Shown: positions 24,002 through 33,468, numbered from the stretch's first letter. The stretch: DNA of 60,761 nucleotides from RPQJ01 sp963732415 (GCA_963732415.1 CAVSZK010000013.1:1-60761), one strand, 5' to 3'. The notes: generated by a model not told the origin, from the sequence alone. Numbers and translations: made by a program.

Positions 24002-25351
24002 CTAGTGGCTTAACTCGCCCTGCGCGCTAAGCGCGCAGCTCGCGGCGCGGTAACATTCTTCCACCGCCCGGCGATCCCCGTCTTCGGGCAATGCTTCGCG
24101 CGCGCCCCGGAGGATCATTTCGGCCTGGTGGAGCAGCGCGGCACGGTCGTTCGGTCGACGCGTTGCTCCCGCGATCACGGCGATCGACTCCAGGAGGCGA
24201 ATCGTCACGACTGAGCTCGACCGGGCGTATTGCCTGATCGGGCCGAACGACCCGTTCACGATCTCCGGGAATGTAACTGCTGGCGCGACCACCCTCAGTC
24301 TGTCCTGCTCGTCCAGGCGGAACGGGGACGGCATTTCCCGCTGCGCGAGGCGATGCAGCGCCGACCCCAATCGATCGACGCAGGTGATCGCCGTGAATGG
24401 GTCGTTGATGCCGGGGGAGAGCGCCCGCACCGCGATCTCAACGAGCTGGTGGATGGGGAACTCGATGTCCTGCGCGGCGGTCCGCTGGTGGCCCAGGATG
24501 AAGGCGGAGTTGATCCGCTCTTCGAGCGGTTCGGTTACCCGATCCCCGGGCCAGACCGTCACCAGCGGGCACCCCATGACGACGTATTGTCCGGGCCGTC
24601 GCTCCAGCCGAAACACCGCGTTCTCGTCTTTCGAGATCGCCATCAGGGCATGCGCGTCGATCGACTGGAGGTAGCCATCATCATCTGAACCGACGGGCCG
24701 GGCCTCACGGTCGAAGGCTGCGGGCAGCCCTGCACCGGCAAGCACGTCCGCGGGCCGCGGTGCCCCGTGCCCCACGCTTTCAGGGAAGAGTCGGTCGATT
24801 CCGTCGATCAGTTCGGCGCTGACCCGCGCGACGACTTCGTCGGCCTGGATCGAAATGGACACGTGGTGAATGAAATAGATCAAGACGCCCAGGCTGACAA
24901 TCGCGAGCAGAACCCCAATGGTCACGGACAGGTGGGGTACGAAGGCAACCTCTTGGGCACGTCGGATGGTGCGCAGGACGAGCAGGCAATACACGAAGGT
25001 GGCTATGAACGTGCCGAGCACCACCTGGTTCCTCGTGTCACGCATGAAGTTGCGCAGCAGGCGCGGCCCGAGCTGCGACGAGGCGAGCGACAGGGCGACC
25101 AGGGTCATCGAGAAGACGACTCCCGCGATGGTGATCATCGAGCCGGCAATCGTGCTCAGCACCAGGCTCGCCCCCTCCGCGCCCCCGGTGTAGGCCCAGT
25201 TCTGCTCGGCCATCCAGCCGGCCACTGTCGCCGACTCGTCCAGGGCAACGGTTGCAAAGGCGAATATCACCGCCGCGCCGGTCATGACCCCGGGAACGAA
25301 CCAGAAGCCCGAGCGAAGACGATCCCAGTACTTTAAAAGATGCGCTTTCAT
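24002..25351 (-). CDS. DUF2254 membrane protein
   Basis: The product is 449 residues with four membrane segments in the first 175 residues (around 21-38, 62-90, 112-125 and 145-165), followed by a soluble part of about 270 residues with ALSPGINDPFTAITCVDRLG, a conserved stretch of this family. Its function is not established. AGGAGG precedes the ATG. It is in the same orientation as the broken antiporter upstream, 157 bp away; ion handling may be a common theme (inference). Confidence 0.85.
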   Translation of the reverse strand: MKAHLLKYWDRLRSGFWFVPGVMTGAAVIFAFATVALDESATVAGWMAEQNWAYTGGAEGASLVLSTIAGSMITIAGVVFSMTLVALSLASSQLGPRLLRNFMRDTRNQVVLGTFIATFVYCLLVLRTIRRAQEVAFVPHLSVTIGVLLAIVSLGVLIYFIHHVSISIQADEVVARVSAELIDGIDRLFPESVGHGAPRPADVLAGAGLPAAFDREARPVGSDDDGYLQSIDAHALMAISKDENAVFRLERRPGQYVVMGCPLVTVWPGDRVTEPLEERINSAFILGHQRTAAQDIEFPIHQLVEIAVRALSPGINDPFTAITCVDRLGSALHRLAQREMPSPFRLDEQDRLRVVAPAVTFPEIVNGSFGPIRQYARSSSVVTIRLLESIAVIAGATRRPNDRAALLHQAEMILRGAREALPEDGDRRAVEECYRAASCALSAQGELSH

Positions 25352-25508
25352 GGCGACGGCACCTCCTTAGCCCGGCAGCCGGAGGCGAGCCACGGCGCGA
25401 ACCAACTGAGAGTTGCCGACACATCGTACGCCGATCTGCGGCATGACTCGATGTAGCGGACGAGGGTGACCTGGCAGTGTGGCGGGAGCGGACGACGCAA
25501 GACCTTGT

Positions 25509-26412
25509 CTATGGCGTCATGGCCTTGCGCGTGACGTATCCAATGGAGAGACCCTGAACGAGGATGGAGAAGACAACGACGCAATAGGTCAGTGCCACAA
25601 TCGTGTCACCTTCCGGTCCGAAAGGCAGCGACAGGGCGAGCGCTACGGAAATGCCGCCGCGCAGGCCTCCCCAGGTCAGTACCTTCCAGGAACCGCGCGG
25701 CAGGTTGAAGGGCTTCCGCAGGACGCGCACGGGCAGTCCGACGGTCAGCAGGCGGGCGACCAGCGTCATCATGATCGCAACGCCGGCCGCGACCAGTTCG
25801 CTTGCCGAGAACACCACCAGCAGGACCTCCATGCCGATCAGCACGAACAGCACCGCGTTGAGTATTTCGTCGAGCAGTTCCCAGAACATATCGAGATAGC
25901 GGCGCGTCGTGTCTGACATGGCCAGATCGCGGCCGTGATTGCCGATCATCAGGCCGGTGACCACCATGGCCAGCGGCCCCGACACGTGAAGCCTGCTCGC
26001 CAGCGCGTATCCGCCCATGACCGCAGCCAGTGTCAACAGCACCTCGACCTGGTAGTTGTCCACGCTAGCCGACCACGACGGTCGACAGCAGCGTGCCGAG
26101 CACGGCAAGAGCGACCACCGGCCAGCGGAATGACTTGAGTGCGCTCAGGTCGACGTGCAGGGCACCGGCAAACAGCAGCAGGGAGAGCATTCCCTGCATC
26201 AGGACGTCCGAGAAGTCGATTGAGCGAAGCAGCGATCTCTCGTACTGCAGGAGTTCCCCCGCCACGCCCAGGGCACTCAGCCCGACGAGCGACAAGGAAA
26301 GAACCAACGCGGCCGCCATGACGCCGATTACCGTCGGCAGCCCCACGAAACGATGATTCAGGTAGGCGAGCAGCGCCGTGATGACCAGGCAGATGGCAGC
26401 GATATTGAGCAT
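25509..26412 (-). pseudogene. CPA1-type Na+/H+ antiporter with internal deletion and frameshift
   Basis: Read on the reverse strand, the front part (MLNIAAICLVITALLAYLNH to LGTLLSTVVVG, ATG 26412) is a normal CPA1 N-terminus of about 115 residues. The next base run gives a stop (TAG at about 26065), while another frame continues with SVDNYQVEVLLTLAAVMGGY, SGPLAMVVTGLMIGNHGRDL and WGGLRGGISVALALSLPFGP, the C-terminal half. The middle (the conserved ISPTDP and ND region, roughly 110 residues) is absent. The junction lies at about 26065-26068. It is a broken antiporter or an assembly collapse. Confidence 0.8.
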
Positions 26413-26713
26413 GCACTTTGGCGATAGCGATGCGGCAGGGACTGATGGTATCTCGAGCTTCGCGCGGAACGACACACGAGCTCGCACGCAGGACGATACG
26501 CGATCGTGGGCGCTCCTTACACGCCAAGCACACGCAGGGGGGGTCCGACTGCAACTCGTTGAATTGACGCAGGGCGTACCCCTGCATCGGATGCCCGGCG
26601 CTGCAAGGCGTTAAGTTCACGCCCCGAGCCGCGATCCGCGACGCTGGCGGAGTCTTCACAAAAAGCATACATTTCCGGACAGACTGTGCGACTCGTCCAT
26701 TGATGAATCCCGC
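26413..26713. other. Upstream region of the AraC regulator
   Basis: No gene is supported in this 301-bp stretch between the divergent antiporter remnant and the AraC gene. It carries one copy of a 13-bp motif (26669-26681) that recurs inverted after the regulator. Confidence 0.5.
26669..26681 (+). repeat. 13-bp motif ACATTTCCGGACA, inverted copy at 27839-27851
   Basis: ACATTTCCGGACA lies 33 bp before the AraC gene start, and its exact inverted copy TGTCCGGAAATGT lies 19 bp after its stop, at 27839-27851. Both fall in promoter-like regions (for the regulator and for the sulfatase), so they may be sites for one regulator. Confidence 0.5.
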
Positions 26714-27820
26714 GTGCCGCGAGAAATTTCCCCGACGTCGGGGCCCGGAGGAGCAGTGCGAAAGCGGGGACCGTCCTTGAGGTCATCGGGCAGGCCCACC
26801 GGCCGGACCTCGGCCGTCCGGGCTGGGCCGCTTGTCGCGTTGCCTTCATTGTTGTCCGGGTTCGGAGTAGAGCCGGCGCCGTTGATGATACGTGCCGGCC
26901 TTGACCCCGGCGCGCTGGGGAATCCCGAGAACTGGATTCCGGCCGACGAGCTCGGTGTCCTTATCGATGCCTGCGTCGAGGCGACGAATTGCGAGCATTT
27001 CGGCCTTCTGGTCGGTGCGCAGTTCACGCTCGGCTCCATGGGCGCGCTGGGCTACCTGATGCGTCACAGTGCGACGCTGCTCGACGCGTTGCGTGCACTC
27101 GTAGTGCACCTGGAACTCCAGGACCGTGCGGCGGTGACGCTGATGCTGGATCCGAGCGCTTCCCAGATCGCGCTCGGCTACACACTGATTGACCCTGACA
27201 TCGCGGGGAAATACCCCATCCTGGATGGCGCACTGGCCATGGTCTATCGCCTGGTGGCCGAGTTGTGCGGTCCGGCCTGGCGCCCGCTCTCAGTCAAGTT
27301 GGCGCGCCCTCGGCCGCAGGTCACTTCCGAATACGAGCGCGTGTTCGGATGCCGGCCGGCATTCGACGCCAAGATCTCGGCCGTAGTGTTCGAGTCCCGC
27401 TGGTTGCGCCACCCGATGGACGGCGCGGATCCTGTGCTGCACTCGATCCTGTCCCGCACGGTCGAGTTGATCGAGGCCAGAAGGCCCTTGCGCTTCGATG
27501 AGCGGGTCCGGCGCGCCGTCCGTGCGATGATGCTCACGTCCGTCGTGTCCTCTGCCGGTATCGCGAGTTTCTTTGGCCTGCACGAGCGCACGCTCCGCCG
27601 TCGCCTCGGCGAGGAAGGAACCAGTGTCAGGAGGGTTGTCGACGATGAACGGCGACACCTCGCTCAGGACCTGCTCGGCAACACGAGATTGCGGATCTCC
27701 GAGATTTCCTCGGTGTTGCACTACTCAGATCCCGCTTCCTTCGCGCGGGCGTTCCGCAACGGTGCCGGGATGAGTCCGCGCCAGTGGCGCAGGCAGTCTG
27801 GGCGAGCCCCTCGTGTGTGA
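26714..27820 (+). CDS. AraC-family regulator (arabinose-binding-domain / OruR type)
   Basis: The product is 368 residues at most. An N-terminal ligand domain of the Arabinose_bd/OruR type (about 50-230; WIPADELGVLIDACVEATNC, MGALGYLMRHSATLLDALRA) is followed by a C-terminal pair of AraC helix-turn-helix motifs (about 265-365; SVVSSAGIASFFGLHERTLR, ISEISSVLHYSDPASFARAF). The start is uncertain: GTG 26714 is the longest, but the first 40 residues are basic and family-poor, so a later start is possible. It lies upstream of the second sulfatase in the same direction, and operator-like repeats lie between them. It is probably the sulfatase regulator (inference). Confidence 0.85.
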   Translation: MPREISPTSGPGGAVRKRGPSLRSSGRPTGRTSAVRAGPLVALPSLLSGFGVEPAPLMIRAGLDPGALGNPENWIPADELGVLIDACVEATNCEHFGLLVGAQFTLGSMGALGYLMRHSATLLDALRALVVHLELQDRAAVTLMLDPSASQIALGYTLIDPDIAGKYPILDGALAMVYRLVAELCGPAWRPLSVKLARPRPQVTSEYERVFGCRPAFDAKISAVVFESRWLRHPMDGADPVLHSILSRTVELIEARRPLRFDERVRRAVRAMMLTSVVSSAGIASFFGLHERTLRRRLGEEGTSVRRVVDDERRHLAQDLLGNTRLRISEISSVLHYSDPASFARAFRNGAGMSPRQWRRQSGRAPRV

Positions 27821-27907
27821 CGAGCGGACGTGACGGCATGTCCGGAAATGTTCGATAGCGGGCGGGTTGCGCGACGCTATATACGCGAAGCGTTATTCCG
27901 AAAATCC

Positions 27908-27945
27908 GCCGGACGATGCAATATCAGCCGGACGTTGCAATATCA
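27908..27945 (+). promoter_or_regulatory. Two tandem 19-bp direct repeats before the sulfatase, candidate AraC sites
   Basis: GCCGGACGATGCAATATCA (27908-27926) is followed directly by GCCGGACGTTGCAATATCA (27927-27945), with one base different. Two face-to-tail repeats of about two helix turns are the usual geometry for AraC-family activators. They lie 56 bp before the sulfatase ATG (28001). Confidence 0.65.
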
Positions 27946-28000
27946 CCGGATGTGCCGGCGGCCCCGGTGTTTCCGCCGATTGCTTGCATGGAGATCTGAA

Positions 28001-30478
28001 ATGTCAGGCGTTCGAAATTCACTTCTGCTCGCCGCATCCATGGTTGCCGGTGCCAGCGTGCCACCCGTGCTGGCGCAGCAGGTCACCGGCGTGCTGGGCT
28101 CGCCGAGTGCCACGACTACCCTCAGCGGCAAGCAGCTCCCGGCGCCCGACCCGAAATTCGGCGGCGTGATCAAGGAGCGGGCCTCGGAATCAACGGCGTG
28201 GTGGCCGCCGCGCGTGGTGCCGCCGAAGAAGGCGCCCAACGTGCTGCTGATCATGACCGATGACGACGGCTTCGGCTCGCCCAGCACCTTCGGGGGCGTC
28301 ATTCCGACACCGACGCTCGATCGCATCGCGCACAACGGATTGCGCTACACCAACTTCCACTCCACTTCGTTGTGCTCGCCGACGCGAGCGGCGATCATCA
28401 CCGGGCGCAATCACCATTCGGTGGGCTTCGGCGTGGTCGGCGAGATCGCCACCGGCTTCCCGGGTTACGACTCGATCATCCCGATCGAGAAGGGCACCAT
28501 CGGCACGATCCTCAAGCACAACGGCTACGCCACCTCGTGGTTCGGCAAGGACCACAACACGCCCTTCTTCGCCAACAGCCAGGCCGGACCCTTCGAACAA
28601 TGGCCCAACGGCATGGGCTTCGAGTACTTCTGGGGCTTCGTCGGCGGCGACGCAAGCCAGTGGCAGCCAAACCTGTTCCGCAACACCACGCCGATATTCC
28701 CGTTCCAGGGCAATCCGGGCTGGAACATGCAGACGGCGATGGCCGACGAGGCGATCCAGTACATGAGGCAGCTCAAGGCACTGGCGCCGGAGAAGCCCTT
28801 CTTCGTCTACTACGTGCCCGGCGCCGTGCACGCGCCACATCATCCGACGCCGGAGTGGATCGACAAGATCAGCGCAATGCACCTGTTCGACGATGGCTGG
28901 GAGAAGTTGCGCGAGACGATCTTCGCCAACCAGAAGCGGCTGGGCATCATGCCGGATAACGCACAGCTGACGCCGTGGCCGGATGGCCAGGCGATCTACG
29001 GCGGTGCGAAACTGCCGCGCTGGGACTCGCTCAGTGTTGAAGAGAAGAAGCTGTTCATCAGGCAGGCCGACGTCTATGCGGCCTACCAGGCCTACGCCGA
29101 CCACGAAATCGGCCGTGTCATCCAGGCCGTCGAGGACCTTGGCGAGCGGGACAACACGCTGGTCATCTACGTCAGCGGTGACAACGGGCCGAGCGCCGAA
29201 GGCATGGTCAACGGCACGCCCAACGAGTTCACCACCTTCAACGGCATCGAGGTGCCGGTCAAGGACCAGTTCCTCTGGTACGAGTTCTGGGGCTCGGAGC
29301 GCACCTTCCCGCATTACTCGGCGGCGTGGGCCTGGGCCTTCGCCACGCCGTTCAAGTGGGTGAAGCAGGTGCCGTCGCACTTCGGCGGCACGGCGCAGGG
29401 CATGGCGATCTCGTGGCCCGGCCACATCGGTGACCCGGGTGGCATACGCCGGCAGTTCCACCACGTCATCGACATCGTGCCGACCATCCTGGAGGCCACC
29501 GGTATCCCGGCGCCCGACACGATCGACGGCATCAAGCAGTTGCCGATCGAAGGCACGAGCCTGGCCTACACCTGGGACAAGGCCAACGCCAACGTGCCGA
29601 CGCGGCATACCACGCAGTACTTCGAGATGCTCGGCAACCGCTCGATCTACCACGACGGCTGGGTCGCGGCGACGACTCCGGTGACGCTGCCGTGGGAGCT
29701 CTCCACCAAGCCGCCGCCGGACGTGATCACCGGCTACAAGTGGGAGCTCTACAACGTAATTGACGACCCGACTCAGAACAACGACCTCGCAGCCAGGATG
29801 CCCGACAAGCTCACGCAACTGCAGAACCTGTTCTACCTGGAGGCGGCGAAGTACAACGTGCTGCCGCTCGACAACACGACGCTGACGCGCTGGAACTCGC
29901 CGAAGCCCAGCCTGACCGCGGGGCGGACGACTTTCACTTATTCGGGCACGCTCGCCAACGTGCCGGGCAGCACGGCTCCCCACATCCTTAACCGGGCCTA
30001 CACCATCACTGCCGAGGTCACGATCCCCGCGGGAGGCGCGGAAGGCATGATCGTCACCCAGGGCGGGCGCTTCGGTGGCTACGGCCTGTTCCTGAGCAAG
30101 GGCGAGGCAGGCGTCGACCGCGGCAAAGTCGTGTTCCTGTACAACCTGCTGGACCTCAAGCGCACGACCTGGGTAGGACCCGAACTCGGGGCCGGCAGGC
30201 ACACCATCGTTTTCGACTTCAAGCCGACAGAACCCGGCCTCGGCAAGGGCGGGACCGGCGTACTCTCGGTCGACGGCAAGGAAGTCGCGCGCAATTCGAT
30301 GGAGCACAGCACTCCGATCACCTTCGCCGAAGACGAGACCTTCGACGTCGGCATGGATACGCGCACCGGCGTCGCCTTGCTCGAGTATCGCTACGATCCG
30401 CCGTTCAAGTTCACCGGCAAGATCGACAGGCTGACATACAAGCTCGAACCGGAGCCGAAGCTTGCCGCGAAGCAGTAG
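28001..30478 (+). CDS. Arylsulfatase (type I, formylglycine-dependent), exported
   Basis: This 825-residue sulfatase has a signal peptide ending near VLAQQ (about residue 26), metal-binding LLIMTDDDGFG (about 82-92), the formylglycine site CSPTR at 125-129 with TGRNHHSVGFG following, SGDNGPS for the second metal half-site, and a C-terminal beta-sandwich-like domain. The ATG at 28001 follows GGAG by 7 bp; a longer frame from 27830 has no signal peptide at its start. It is clearly homologous to the sulfatase at 1269 but exported, so the two may act on the same kind of sulfate ester in different compartments. Its regulator and a DUF1254 lipoprotein are near. No formylglycine-generating enzyme is in the window. 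Confidence 0.93.
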   Translation: MSGVRNSLLLAASMVAGASVPPVLAQQVTGVLGSPSATTTLSGKQLPAPDPKFGGVIKERASESTAWWPPRVVPPKKAPNVLLIMTDDDGFGSPSTFGGVIPTPTLDRIAHNGLRYTNFHSTSLCSPTRAAIITGRNHHSVGFGVVGEIATGFPGYDSIIPIEKGTIGTILKHNGYATSWFGKDHNTPFFANSQAGPFEQWPNGMGFEYFWGFVGGDASQWQPNLFRNTTPIFPFQGNPGWNMQTAMADEAIQYMRQLKALAPEKPFFVYYVPGAVHAPHHPTPEWIDKISAMHLFDDGWEKLRETIFANQKRLGIMPDNAQLTPWPDGQAIYGGAKLPRWDSLSVEEKKLFIRQADVYAAYQAYADHEIGRVIQAVEDLGERDNTLVIYVSGDNGPSAEGMVNGTPNEFTTFNGIEVPVKDQFLWYEFWGSERTFPHYSAAWAWAFATPFKWVKQVPSHFGGTAQGMAISWPGHIGDPGGIRRQFHHVIDIVPTILEATGIPAPDTIDGIKQLPIEGTSLAYTWDKANANVPTRHTTQYFEMLGNRSIYHDGWVAATTPVTLPWELSTKPPPDVITGYKWELYNVIDDPTQNNDLAARMPDKLTQLQNLFYLEAAKYNVLPLDNTTLTRWNSPKPSLTAGRTTFTYSGTLANVPGSTAPHILNRAYTITAEVTIPAGGAEGMIVTQGGRFGGYGLFLSKGEAGVDRGKVVFLYNLLDLKRTTWVGPELGAGRHTIVFDFKPTEPGLGKGGTGVLSVDGKEVARNSMEHSTPITFAEDETFDVGMDTRTGVALLEYRYDPPFKFTGKIDRLTYKLEPEPKLAAKQ

Positions 30479-30488
30479 TGATCCCGAA

Positions 30489-30518
30489 CCCTCGCGGTCC
30501 AGATCTGAACCGCGAGGG
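30489..30518 (+). terminator. Stable hairpin after the second sulfatase
   Basis: CCCTCGCGGT (30489-30498) and ACCGCGAGGG (30509-30518) pair perfectly with a 10-base loop, 11 bp after the stop codon. No T-run follows, so it may be a weak terminator or an mRNA-stabilising hairpin before the small membrane protein at 30536. Confidence 0.55.
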
Positions 30519-30535
30519 CGCCGGAGCCGGATATC

Positions 30536-30889
30536 ATGAAGAATGCCCTTTTACTCGCTGCGGTCGGCGAGGCGGCGACGGGATTGGCGCTGCTGGCCGT
30601 GCCCTCGCTGGTCGGGCAGTTGCTCCTCGGCGAGCCGCTGGCCGGCGTCACTATAGTGCTGGCGCGCGTGGCCGGAATTGCGCTGGTTGCGCTGGGCGTC
30701 GCCTGCTGGCCCGGCCCGCCGCGCGTCGGGATGCTGGTCTACGGCACTGGCGTCGCGCTCTATCTGGCGTACCTGGGCGTCGCAGGTGGCATGAGCGGCG
30801 TGCTGCTGTGGCCCGCTGTCGCCCTGCACGTGATCCTGACGGCCCTGCTGTTCAGGTCGCGGGATGACAGGACGAGGGCGAAAACCTAG
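30536..30889 (+). CDS. Small four-helix membrane protein, function unknown
   Basis: The 117-residue hydrophobic product has four predicted membrane segments (about 6-24, 36-56, 62-82 and 86-108) and a basic C-terminus (RSRDDRTRAKT). No family is recognised. It is 57 bp after the sulfatase in the same direction, so it may be co-transcribed. Confidence 0.65.
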   Translation: MKNALLLAAVGEAATGLALLAVPSLVGQLLLGEPLAGVTIVLARVAGIALVALGVACWPGPPRVGMLVYGTGVALYLAYLGVAGGMSGVLLWPAVALHVILTALLFRSRDDRTRAKT

Positions 30890-30899
30890 GCAGCGTGCG

Positions 30900-31658
30900 C
30901 TAGTGGCCGGCGAAGCGCTCGGGGAGGTGCCCGAGAAAGGGCCGCACCAGCTTCCACGGAAATGCAGGAACCACGCCGGACTTCACGCGCTTCTCGATCA
31001 GCCTGGCCATCTCGCGGGCGGCCTGCTCGACTGGAATTGCGAACGGCATCTGCCCGATGTCGACACCCTCGACGATGTCGGTCTTGATGTAGCCGGGCAG
31101 GATACTTGTCACGGCAATTCCCTTCCGGCTGAGTTCGACTCGAGCCGATTCGAGGTACATCGAGAAGCCGGCCTTGCTCGCGCAGTAGGCGGCCTGGCCC
31201 GCAATCGGCTGCAAGGAGGCCAGCGAGGAGATGCCCACGATGTGGCCCTTGCCGCGCTCGAGAAAGTGCTCGGTGGCCGCATTGATCGTCGCAATCGCGC
31301 CGGCGAGGTTGGTCTGCACCAAGTTGAGTTCCTTGGACAGGGTACCGCCCCCGATGCGCGTCACATCGTTGGCGCCGGCATTCACCACGATCGTGTCGAT
31401 ACCGCCCAGGCGGGCGAAGAGGTCGTGCAGCGCCGGGCCGACACTGTCGGTACTGCAGACATCCAGCGTGGCAAGTTCGACGGGCAAGCCGTCTCCATGG
31501 GTCGCCCGGAGTTCATTGCGGAGCTGCTCCAGCAGCGCCATGCGGCGGGCGGTCAGGCCAAGGGCATGGCCGCGATTGGCCATCTCGACCGCCAGTGCGC
31601 GGCCGATGCCTGAGGACGCGCCGGTGATGACGATAGTCGGGCTTTCGGCGTTTGCCAT
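30900..31658 (-). CDS. Short-chain dehydrogenase/reductase (SDR)
   Basis: The 252-residue classical SDR has TGASSGIGRAL (residues 12-22) for NAD(P) binding, the NAG motif in IDTIVVNAGAND, a catalytic Ser in VGISSLASLQ and YCASK with Tyr and Lys. It would reduce a carbonyl or oxidise an alcohol; the TGxxxGxG start fits NADPH. The substrate is unknown. It is the downstream member of a possible unit with the DUF1254 lipoprotein gene (164 bp apart). Confidence 0.9.
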   Translation of the reverse strand: MANAESPTIVITGASSGIGRALAVEMANRGHALGLTARRMALLEQLRNELRATHGDGLPVELATLDVCSTDSVGPALHDLFARLGGIDTIVVNAGANDVTRIGGGTLSKELNLVQTNLAGAIATINAATEHFLERGKGHIVGISSLASLQPIAGQAAYCASKAGFSMYLESARVELSRKGIAVTSILPGYIKTDIVEGVDIGQMPFAIPVEQAAREMARLIEKRVKSGVVPAFPWKLVRPFLGHLPERFAGH

Positions 31659-31822
31659 TGGTCTTCTCCAGCACGTGGCCCCATTCGAAATTGATTCGCC
31701 ATCGGCTCAGTCTATGACGCCGGACGCGAACGTATTCTAGACCCGAAGGACCGGGCAACAGACCCACCCAGTGTGGATGGGCCTGGCCGGACCGAAGTTT
31801 CAGGACGCGCTGAACTGCGTTG

Positions 31823-33298
31823 CTATTCCGCGACCGCTATTCCGGGTGGCTGCCACGTCCCCTCACCGGGCGGCAGGATCGACGGTGCCGTGTCCTTGGG
31901 CCAGTACAGGCGCATCACCAGGTAGATCGGCCCGTTCGGCGCCGGCAACCAGTTCGCTTCCTTCGCCTTGCCCGGTGAATCTTTCTGGATGTAGAGCGTC
32001 AGCGATCCGTCCGGATTCTTCTTCATGCCGGGCAGCATCGGCGAGTTGATCAGGTAGCGATTGATCGGGTTATCGATCAGCAGCTGCGTCTTGCCGTCGT
32101 ACATCGTCACCGACCAGAAGGCATTGACCGGGGGAAGCTGGCCGGCGGCGAATGTCAGCGTGTAGTTGTGCTTGCTGCCGTCGAGCGTCTCGCCCGTCCC
32201 GTCGGTCCGGGCCATCGGGTACATGGCCTCGACGGCGTCATTGCCGTAGATGCCGCCCTTGGCGGCGGCGGCACGCTTCAGCCAGTCGCCGTTGTAGAAA
32301 GCGCTGTCGCCAAACATCGAACCAACCTTCCAGCCATTGACCTGCTTCATTCCGCTGGCCAGGTATTGGTCAACCCTGTCGTCGCCTTCCTTCATCGCCA
32401 GGAGGACGGCGGCCTTGTGTTCCGGTGACAGATCCTTGAAATCAAAGGTCTTGCCGGGGCCGATGCCGATGCTGGCGAGCCTGGCCCGGATGTCCTTGTC
32501 CTGCTCCGTCACCGGCACGAACTCGAGGGCAGCGTCGAGATAAGCGTAGAAGTTTTCCTTGATCCCGGCGGTCGAGGCCGGGACAAATTTGATCTCCGGC
32601 GCGGCGGGCGGTGCCGGCTGATTCAGGAATGCTGACAGTGGCTGCGCCTTGTATCCCGCCTGGACCTTGACCACGTTAGGCATGTCCTCGGCGTTGAAAA
32701 GCTGGGTGCGAAAAATGCTGAGCGCAAACGGAGTGGTCGAGTGGAAGACCTGCTTGATTCCCTCCGGCTTCTCGCCGGTCCAGTCCGGCCCGACCACCAG
32801 ATAGTCGCCCGCGTCGGTGCCCGTGGAGCGGGTGCCAATGTAGCCATAGTTGTATGCATTGCCATCGGTCAACTGCACCGAGTAATAGCGCTCCCTCGGC
32901 ACCGCCGGCACCGAGATCACCATCGGCTCCGCGCGCAGGTCCAGCCAGAGCATCGAGTACGGCGTGTCGCTGTTGGGCGTGACGACCGCGGTATCCTTGT
33001 AGGTGAAGACCCGCGCCTCGTTGATGATGGTGTTGAAGGGTCCCTTGTACTGCCCGGAGTTCTTGTCGATGACAAATTCGTTCATGACCGCATAGTTCAT
33101 CACGATCGGCAGGCCGTAGATGAACGCCTCCTCCGCGATCGCCTTGGTCTCCGCAATACCCGGCGCGGGAACGCTGGCGGCCGAGGCACTCTTTTCAGCC
33201 TGTGCGATCGGGTCCTGCTTCGTGCCGCAACCGCCGACCAGCGTCGTCGCGGAGACAATCAGCGCGACCGAGCCGAGAAATCCTGTGAGGGTCTTCAT
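31823..33298 (-). CDS. DUF1254/DUF1214 lipoprotein
   Basis: The product is 491 residues: a lipoprotein signal with lipobox VGGC (Cys24), then DUF1254 (about 50-190; VYGLPIVMNYAVMNEFV-like segment and TPNSDTPYSMLWLDLRAEPM) and DUF1214 (about 360-480; NAFWSVTMYDGKTQLLIDNP, PDGSLTLYIQKDSPG). It would sit on the periplasmic face of a membrane. It is a homologue of the soluble protein at 4120-5580 and again lies in a sulfatase neighbourhood. The family function is unknown; substrate binding or a hydrolytic role has been guessed only from context. Confidence 0.87.
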   Translation of the reverse strand: MKTLTGFLGSVALIVSATTLVGGCGTKQDPIAQAEKSASAASVPAPGIAETKAIAEEAFIYGLPIVMNYAVMNEFVIDKNSGQYKGPFNTIINEARVFTYKDTAVVTPNSDTPYSMLWLDLRAEPMVISVPAVPRERYYSVQLTDGNAYNYGYIGTRSTGTDAGDYLVVGPDWTGEKPEGIKQVFHSTTPFALSIFRTQLFNAEDMPNVVKVQAGYKAQPLSAFLNQPAPPAAPEIKFVPASTAGIKENFYAYLDAALEFVPVTEQDKDIRARLASIGIGPGKTFDFKDLSPEHKAAVLLAMKEGDDRVDQYLASGMKQVNGWKVGSMFGDSAFYNGDWLKRAAAAKGGIYGNDAVEAMYPMARTDGTGETLDGSKHNYTLTFAAGQLPPVNAFWSVTMYDGKTQLLIDNPINRYLINSPMLPGMKKNPDGSLTLYIQKDSPGKAKEANWLPAPNGPIYLVMRLYWPKDTAPSILPPGEGTWQPPGIAVAE

Positions 33299-33468
33299 TT
33301 ATTTACTGCTCCGGCAGCGGGAATAGCGGGGGCCGACGAATACAGGCCCACGATCCTCAAGGAAAGGAACGGGGCCTGTCCTGCGTCATCTTTACTGCGG
33401 TGCGCGCAAGCGTCAACCGACATTCGCCCAGGCGGGCGAGGGGCGGGCGCCGAAACACTGGAGCGCGA

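Noticed and set aside
28190..30307. Long reverse-strand frame of 705 codons
   Set aside because: It is a shadow of the second sulfatase and its product has no fold-like pattern, being rich in Arg, Val and Asp.
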